DNA of 11,420 nucleotides from JBHHZJ01 sp046758005 (GTDB lineage Bacteria > Pseudomonadota > Alphaproteobacteria > Kiloniellales > J153): NCBI GenBank assembly GCA_046758005.1, contig JBHHZJ010000104.1, positions 1-11,420 on the forward strand. Reading direction: 5' to 3'. Shown here piece by piece: positions 7,358 to 11,420 of this stretch (within the stretch, counting starts at the first letter, position 1; every line of letters begins with the position of its first letter). The notes below the pieces were generated by a model. That model had not been told where the DNA came from and did not search any database. It was given only the letters and a program-made list of their open reading frames with translations. The translations under genes were made by a program, and so were the position numbers.

Positions 7358-8890
7358 ATGGCGCGAGACGGCACCCGCCGGGGTGGTCGCCAGCACCGCG
7401 GAAGCGCGGCGCTCGCTCAGCTGCCCTGGCGGGACGTCCGGAATCCGTACCGCCCGATCGAGGTCCTCTCCGCGGACCACGTCGAGGCCATCCACGACGC
7501 CTCGATGCGAATCCTGGAGCAGATCGGCATGGACTTCCTCCATCCGGAGGCGCTGGACATCCTGCGCGCGGCGGGCGCGGACGTCGAGCCGGGGACGCAG
7601 CGGGTGCGCATGGACCGGGACCTGGTCCTGGAGGCCCTCGCCCACGCGCCGGCGCGCTTCGCGCTGCACGCACGCAACCCGGCGCGCGACCTGACCATCG
7701 GCGCCGACCACATCAACTTCGCCACGGTCGGCAGCGCGCCCAACGTCTCCGACCTGGAGGGCGGGCGGCGGCCCGGCAACTTCGAGGACTATTGCAACCT
7801 TCTGCGCCTGGCGCACGCGCTCAACGTCGTGCATCTGTTCGGCGGCTACCCGGTGGAGCCGATCGATCTGCCCCCGGCGACGCGCCACCTGGACGCGACC
7901 CACGCCTTCATCACGCTGTCCGACAAGGTGTTTTACGGTTATTCGCTGGGCCGCGTGCGGATTCTGGACTCGATCGAGATGACGCGGATCGCGCGCGGTG
8001 TGAGCGAGGAGCAATTGCTGCGCGAGCCGAGCCTGTACACGATCGTCAACACCTCCTCGCCGCTGCGCCTCGACGGGCCGATGATCGAGGGGGTGATAGA
8101 GATGGCGCGCCGAAATCAGGGCGTGGTCATCACGCCCTTCACGCTGTCCGGCGCGATGAGCCCGGTGACGCTAGCCGGCGCGCTGGCCCAGCAGAACGCC
8201 GAGGCGCTGGCGGGCCTCGCCTTCGCCCAGATCGTCAACCCCGGAGCGCCGGTCGTCTACGGCGGCTTCACCTCGAACGTGGATATGAAGTCCGGCGCGC
8301 CCGCCTTCGGCACGCCCGAGTACGCGCGCGCGGCCTTCGCCGGCGGCCAGTTTGCGCGGCGCTACCGGTTGCCCTACCGCTCGTCCAACGCCAACGCCGC
8401 GAACCTGGTGGACGCCCAGGCGGCCTACGAGTCCGAGATGTCGCTGTGGGCGGCGGTCATGGGCCACGCCAACATCGTCCTGCACGGCGCCGGCTGGCTG
8501 GAGGGCGGGCTGTGCGCGTCGTTCGAGAAGATGGTGCTGGACGCCGAGCTGTTGCAGATGATGGCCGAGATCCTGCTGCCCATCGAGGTCGACGAGGACA
8601 CCCTCGGGCTCGAGGCGATCCGCGACGTGGGGCCGGGCGGGCACTTCTTCGGCACGGCGCATACGCTGGCCCGCTACGAGACCGCGTTCTACCAGCCGAT
8701 CCTCTCGGACTGGCGCAACTACGAGACCTGGGTCGAGGCCGGGTCGCTGACCGCGACCGAGCGGGCCAACCGCATCTACAAGCGCCTTCTGGCCGAGTAC
8801 GAGCCGCCGCCGCTCGACCCCGCGGTGCGCGAGGAGCTCGACGCCTTCGTCGCCCGGCGCAAGCGGGAAGGCGGCGCCAAGGCGGCCTGA
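7358..8890 (+). CDS. Trimethylamine methyltransferase (MttB) family protein, non-pyrrolysine type
   Basis: 510 residues, TIM-barrel corrinoid methyltransferase family. Members transfer a methyl group from a methylated or quaternary amine (trimethylamine, glycine betaine, proline betaine, carnitine in characterised cases) to a corrinoid protein. Family traits are the N-terminal helix MRILEQIGMDFLHPEAL (about 50-66), the repeated inner strands (VHLFGGYPVEP, VVITPFTLSGAMSP, VVYGGFTSNVDMKSG), and the VDAQAAYESEMSLWAAV helix (351-367). Near the C-terminus are the GPGGHFFGTAHTL loop (425-437) and YQPILSDW. The frame has no internal TAG, so it lacks the pyrrolysine of the archaeal enzyme. Such homologues are common in alphaproteobacteria, mostly of unknown substrate. 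No corrinoid partner protein or reactivase is in the window. A HutC-like site in front hints at coregulation with hut. The substrate is unknown. Confidence 0.92.
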   Translation: MARDGTRRGGRQHRGSAALAQLPWRDVRNPYRPIEVLSADHVEAIHDASMRILEQIGMDFLHPEALDILRAAGADVEPGTQRVRMDRDLVLEALAHAPARFALHARNPARDLTIGADHINFATVGSAPNVSDLEGGRRPGNFEDYCNLLRLAHALNVVHLFGGYPVEPIDLPPATRHLDATHAFITLSDKVFYGYSLGRVRILDSIEMTRIARGVSEEQLLREPSLYTIVNTSSPLRLDGPMIEGVIEMARRNQGVVITPFTLSGAMSPVTLAGALAQQNAEALAGLAFAQIVNPGAPVVYGGFTSNVDMKSGAPAFGTPEYARAAFAGGQFARRYRLPYRSSNANAANLVDAQAAYESEMSLWAAVMGHANIVLHGAGWLEGGLCASFEKMVLDAELLQMMAEILLPIEVDEDTLGLEAIRDVGPGGHFFGTAHTLARYETAFYQPILSDWRNYETWVEAGSLTATERANRIYKRLLAEYEPPPLDPAVREELDAFVARRKREGGAKAA

Positions 8891-8895
8891 CCGCC

Positions 8896-8909
8896 GCCGG
8901 CGCGCCGGC
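8896..8909. repeat. 14-bp perfect palindrome after the methyltransferase gene
   Basis: GCCGGCGCGCCGGC is self-complementary and begins 5 bases after the stop codon. Further GC stems adjoin it: GGCGG (8881-8885) with CCGCC (8891-8895), and GGCCC (8907-8911) with GGGCC (8915-8919). No T-run follows. It may act as a transcript-end structure, or reflect only the high GC content. The rest of 8920-9020 shows nothing I can support. Confidence 0.35.
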
Positions 8910-9024
8910 CCTCGGGGCCTGCGGAGGTGCGCTCGCGGTCGGCCCGGCCCCCTCCCGCCATCGCGGCGCCGGGGCCGCGCCGGCTGGCACTGCGCCCGCC
9001 GATTTGGTACTTTACCCATGACAA

Positions 9025-9060
9025 GGACCGGGACGCGTTAACTTTTTGTCCCGAGGGTCC
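9025..9060. repeat. Stem-loop upstream of the TAXI gene
   Basis: GGACC (9025-9029) pairs with GGTCC (9056-9060). Directly inside, GGGAC (9030-9034) pairs with GTCCC (9048-9052). There is a GAG bulge at 9053-9055 and a 13-base loop containing GTTAAC and five T. It makes ten perfect base pairs with an AT-rich loop, unusual in this GC-rich DNA. It lies about 90 bases before the TAXI start and could be an operator or the end of the preceding transcript; no T-run follows the stem. Confidence 0.4.
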
Positions 9061-9121
9061 CCTGATCTTGACGGTCCTTATTCGGCCGTCACCCAGGCGT
9101 AGGACTTGAGGTCGGGACCCG

Positions 9122-9141
9122 TATAAGAACGAAACAGGGAG
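9122..9141 (+). promoter_or_regulatory. Possible -10 box and ribosome binding site of the TAXI gene
   Basis: AGGGAG (9136-9141) is a good Shine-Dalgarno 7 bases before the ATG at 9149 and fixes that start. TATAAG (9122-9127) resembles a -10 box (5/6) but has no good -35 at 16-18 bases, and would give a leader of only about 15-20 bases. Confidence 0.55.
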
Positions 9142-9148
9142 CGCGGCG

Positions 9149-10255
9149 ATGTTGAAACGGGCTTGTCGGTCTCTCGCCGGCGCATTGTGTTGCGCCGTTC
9201 TTGCCTCCGCCGCGGCCGCGCAGCAGGCCGACTATTACCGGGAGCAGATCAACAAGGGCACCGTCGGGGTCATATCGGGAGGTATCGACGGCACCTACAT
9301 CCGCATCGCGACCGACCTGGCCAGCGTGCTCGACAACGGCGACGACATTCGCGTTCTGGCCATCATGGGAAAGGGCTCCGTCCAGAACATCGACGACATA
9401 CTGTATTTGCGGGGCATCGACATCGGGATCGTCCAGTCGGACGTGTTCACCTACATCAAACGCCAGAAGAAGCACCCGAACATAGGCAAGCGGATTCGTT
9501 ACATCACCAAGCTGTACAACGAGGAATTTCATCTCCTTGTCCACGAAAGCATCCGAAGCATCGAGGATCTGGCGGGAAAGAAGGTGAACTTCGGCGTCGC
9601 GGGCAGCGGCACCTTCATGACCGCCTCGATCGTTTTCGACACCTTGAACATCGCGGCCGAGCCGGTTTCCTTCGACCAGGGGCTTGCCGTCGAGAAGATC
9701 AAGTCCGGGGAAATCGCGGGAACGGTGTACGTCGCCGGCAAGCCGACCGCGTTGTTCAAGAACATCGGCTCCACGGACCCGGTCCATTTCCTCGAGGTCC
9801 CCTTGACCGCGGGGATTCTCGAGACCTATCTGCCGTCCCGTCTCACGAACGAGGATTACCCTCAGCTGATCGCTCCCGGGGAAGAGGTCAGGACGCTCGC
9901 GGTCGGCGCGGTCATGGCGGTCTACAACTGGCAGCCGGACAGCCCCCGTTACCGCAAGGTCAGCCGCTTCATCGACGCGTTCTTCACCCGCTTCGAGGAG
10001 TTCCAGAAGCCGCCGCGCCATCGGAAGTGGCAGGAGGTCAGTCTGACCGCCGTGGTCCCCGGTTGGGTCCGCTTCGGACCGGCGGAGGCGTGGCTCAGGC
10101 GCAGCGCGACCTCCGGGACCGGAAGCCTGAGAGACGCGTTCGAGGAGTTCCTGCGCACGCAGGCCCCCGGCATGGCAAGCGGTTTTGCGAGCGACAGGGA
10201 GAAGCAGGAACTGTTCGAGTTGTTCCTGCTCTGGCAGAGCGGCCGGGCGGAGTAA
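9149..10255 (+). CDS. TAXI family (TRAP-associated) periplasmic solute-binding protein
   Basis: 368 residues, exported to the periplasm. The signal peptide is MLKRACRSLAGALCCAVLASAAAA with likely cleavage before QQ (about residue 24); the Cys pair does not fit a lipobox. The mature part follows the TAXI pattern. It has GTVGVISGGIDGTYIRIATD (37-56), the GSVQNIDDILYLRGIDIGIVQSDV block (76-99), a ligand-loop region VNFGVAGSGTFMTASIVF (146-163), and VYVAGKPTALFKNI. TAXI proteins usually feed small organic acids such as glutamate, or other compounds, to a fused TRAP membrane subunit. None is seen here, so the protein is an orphan within the window. A C-terminal extension of about 60 residues after the VVPGWVRFGPAEAWL region is helical and polar. 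Base composition is slightly lower in GC than the hut genes. The ligand is unknown. Confidence 0.88.
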   Translation: MLKRACRSLAGALCCAVLASAAAAQQADYYREQINKGTVGVISGGIDGTYIRIATDLASVLDNGDDIRVLAIMGKGSVQNIDDILYLRGIDIGIVQSDVFTYIKRQKKHPNIGKRIRYITKLYNEEFHLLVHESIRSIEDLAGKKVNFGVAGSGTFMTASIVFDTLNIAAEPVSFDQGLAVEKIKSGEIAGTVYVAGKPTALFKNIGSTDPVHFLEVPLTAGILETYLPSRLTNEDYPQLIAPGEEVRTLAVGAVMAVYNWQPDSPRYRKVSRFIDAFFTRFEEFQKPPRHRKWQEVSLTAVVPGWVRFGPAEAWLRRSATSGTGSLRDAFEEFLRTQAPGMASGFASDREKQELFELFLLWQSGRAE

Positions 10256-10260
10256 TCCGA

Positions 10261-10286
10261 GCGGGCGGATGGCTCCATCCGCTCGC
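10261..10286. terminator. Stem-loop between convergent genes, possible transcript end
   Basis: GCGGGCGGATGG (10261-10272) folds back on CCATCCGCTCGC (10275-10286): eleven pairs including one G-T, closing a 4-base loop. It starts five bases after the TAXI stop codon. No T-run lies on either side, so it is not a canonical intrinsic terminator; its position between two converging genes supports a role in ending or stabilising transcripts. The remaining 70 bases before 10357 show nothing specific. Confidence 0.45.
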
Positions 10287-10356
10287 CGTCACAAGGTCGG
10301 TCGCGGCACCGGCGCCCGCCGGTCGGATGGCGCGGCGCCGCCCGCGCAGCCGGCCT

Positions 10357-11420
10357 CTACCGCTTCAGCCACTCGGTCAATTCCTGCAGTCGACTCGCGG
10401 CTTCGGCGTCGCCGCCTGCGACCGCCCGTTCGTACCACTCGACCGCCTTGGCCGGGTTCCCGGGGACGCCGAGAACGCCCAGTTCCTTGAGAAATTTCGG
10501 GTCGTAGGTCTTGCCCACGCCCGTCGCCGCCTGTGCCTTGCCGTAGTCCACGGCCAGTTCGTAGAACAGGCGGGCGGACGCGATGTCGCCGCGGGCCAGG
10601 AACTGGTCGCCGCGCGCGATCAACTGTTCCACGGCGATCTCGCGCGAGCCTTGGGCCGTCTGCGCCGCCAGGAAGTCGAGAGCGTCTCCGGCACGTGCCC
10701 CGGCGCTCTGCCCGGCCGGCCCGCCGGCCGCTGGGGGAGGGGCCGTGCGGGCATCGGGCGGCGCAGGTTGTGCGGCGTCGACGCCGACGGTCAAGCTCTC
10801 GTCCGTGTCGGCGGGCAACGCGGCGACCTGGGCCGCCGGGGCCGGTACGGTTTGGGCCGGTGTCGGCCCGCCGGCTTCGGCCGAGGGCCTGAAGACGACC
10901 GCCGTGGCGGTCAGGTGCTCGATCCGGCGCTCGGCCGCCTCGAGCTCCTCGTGCAGCGCCGCGGTCTCGGCGGCCGAGGCCCGCGCCGCCTCGATCAGGG
11001 TTTGCTTTTCTTGCTCCACCTGGACGTTGAAGGCGAGCGACCGGGCGGTTAGCTCCTCGATCCGCTTTTTGCCGGCTTCCAGCTTTTCCTTGAGGGCGGC
11101 GACCTCGGCGGCCGAGGCGTCGGCGGCGCGAATCAGCGCGTCTTTCTCCAAAATCGCTTCATCGTTCGCGGTCCGGAGCGCCTCGACCTCCTGGTGGGCC
11201 GCGGCAAGCCGCTCGCTCAGCCGCGCCGCCTCGCCCTGGCTCGCCTCGGCGTTGGCGGAGAGAGCTTGGATGCGCTCGCGCGCGCCCCTCAGCTCGTCGG
11301 CGAGCGCCTGGTTGGCCGCCTCCGCGTCGGCCTTGCCCGCCTGGAGCGCCTCGACCTCCTGGCGGGCCGCGGCAAGCTGCTCGCTCAGCCGCGCCGCCTC
11401 GCCCTGGCTCGCCTCGGCGT
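10357..11420 (-). CDS. Coiled-coil protein with C-terminal Sel1/TPR-like repeats, 5'-truncated
   Basis: 353 residues are visible; the reading frame is open to the window edge, so the N-terminus is missing. The TTG near 11151 is internal, not a true start. The visible part begins with about 170 residues of coiled coil rich in Ala, Glu, Arg and Leu, containing near-identical copies of NAEASQGEAARLSE, then degenerate units such as AADASAAEVAALKEKLEA and AARASAAETAALHEELEA. A Pro/Ala-rich linker of about 70 residues follows. The C-terminal 95 residues hold helical repeats of Sel1/TPR type: EQLIARGDQFLARGDIASAR, then NPAKAVEWYERAVAGGDAEA. I recognise no enzyme domain. The gene converges on the TAXI gene; a functional link is possible but unproven. 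Such proteins are often envelope-associated scaffolds, but location cannot be judged without the N-terminus. Confidence 0.85.
   Translation of the reverse strand, partial: AEASQGEAARLSEQLAAARQEVEALQAGKADAEAANQALADELRGARERIQALSANAEASQGEAARLSERLAAAHQEVEALRTANDEAILEKDALIRAADASAAEVAALKEKLEAGKKRIEELTARSLAFNVQVEQEKQTLIEAARASAAETAALHEELEAAERRIEHLTATAVVFRPSAEAGGPTPAQTVPAPAAQVAALPADTDESLTVGVDAAQPAPPDARTAPPPAAGGPAGQSAGARAGDALDFLAAQTAQGSREIAVEQLIARGDQFLARGDIASARLFYELAVDYGKAQAATGVGKTYDPKFLKELGVLGVPGNPAKAVEWYERAVAGGDAEAASRLQELTEWLKR
11175..11252. repeat. 78-base direct repeat, copy 1 (within the coiled-coil gene)
   Basis: Matches 11343-11420 at 76 of 78 positions, offset 168 bases, i.e. 56 codons or eight heptads. 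It encodes the coiled-coil unit from NAEASQGEAARLSERLAA to EVEALR. The high DNA identity suggests a recent internal duplication or gene conversion. Confidence 0.9.
11343..11420. repeat. 78-base direct repeat, copy 2, cut by the window edge
   Basis: Second copy of 11175-11252 with two substitutions; it reaches the last base of the window, so the repeat may be longer and further copies may follow outside. Confidence 0.9.

Noticed and set aside
7358..8890. Pyrrolysine-encoding methyltransferase
   Set aside because: The frame has no in-frame TAG before its TGA stop, so there is no amber codon to read as pyrrolysine.
7099..9021. 640-codon plus-strand open frame overlapping the methyltransferase
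   Set aside because: Out-of-frame shadow rich in Arg, Gly and Ala; the other frame carries the MttB family motifs.
9163..11052. 629-codon plus-strand open frame across the TAXI gene and the convergent gene
   Set aside because: Shadow frame through a gene on each strand; no coherent protein features.

Overview
The window is about 70% G+C with dense coding on both strands. It looks like chromosomal DNA of a high-GC alphaproteobacterium, possibly Rhodospirillales or Hyphomicrobiales. That placement is an inference from base composition, the Pseudomonas-type hut pathway with HutF, an MttB-family methyltransferase and a TAXI binding protein; no marker gene fixes the taxonomy.

Left part (1-4589): the 3'-truncated urocanate hydratase gene hutU on the minus strand; then, divergently on the plus strand, a small exported or membrane protein, hutG (N-formylglutamate deformylase) and a single-domain cupin. 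Converging on the cupin is hutI (imidazolonepropionase, minus). Middle part (4590-8890): a divergent promoter region, then hutF (formimidoylglutamate deiminase) closely followed by an ornithine-cyclodeaminase/mu-crystallin family gene. A structured 278-base gap follows, then a trimethylamine methyltransferase (MttB) family gene without an in-frame amber codon. Right part (8891-11420): a 258-base gap with hairpins, a TAXI-type periplasmic binding protein, a hairpin between convergent genes, and the 3' part of a minus-strand gene for a coiled-coil protein with Sel1/TPR-like C-terminal repeats. That last gene runs off the window edge.

HutU, HutI, HutF and HutG together make the five-step route urocanate -> imidazolonepropionate -> formimidoylglutamate -> formylglutamate -> glutamate + formate. 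Only histidine ammonia-lyase (hutH) is missing, and it may lie outside the window. Palindromes resembling the HutC operator core (TTGTA-N2-TACAA) occur in front of the MttB-family gene (clear match) and between hutI and hutF (partial match), with a different inverted repeat in front of hutU. This raises the possibility that the methyltransferase and the cyclodeaminase-like enzyme belong to the histidine regulon. One speculative reading is that the locus consumes an N-methylated histidine betaine such as hercynine, or trimethylamine released from it, together with the imidazole skeleton.
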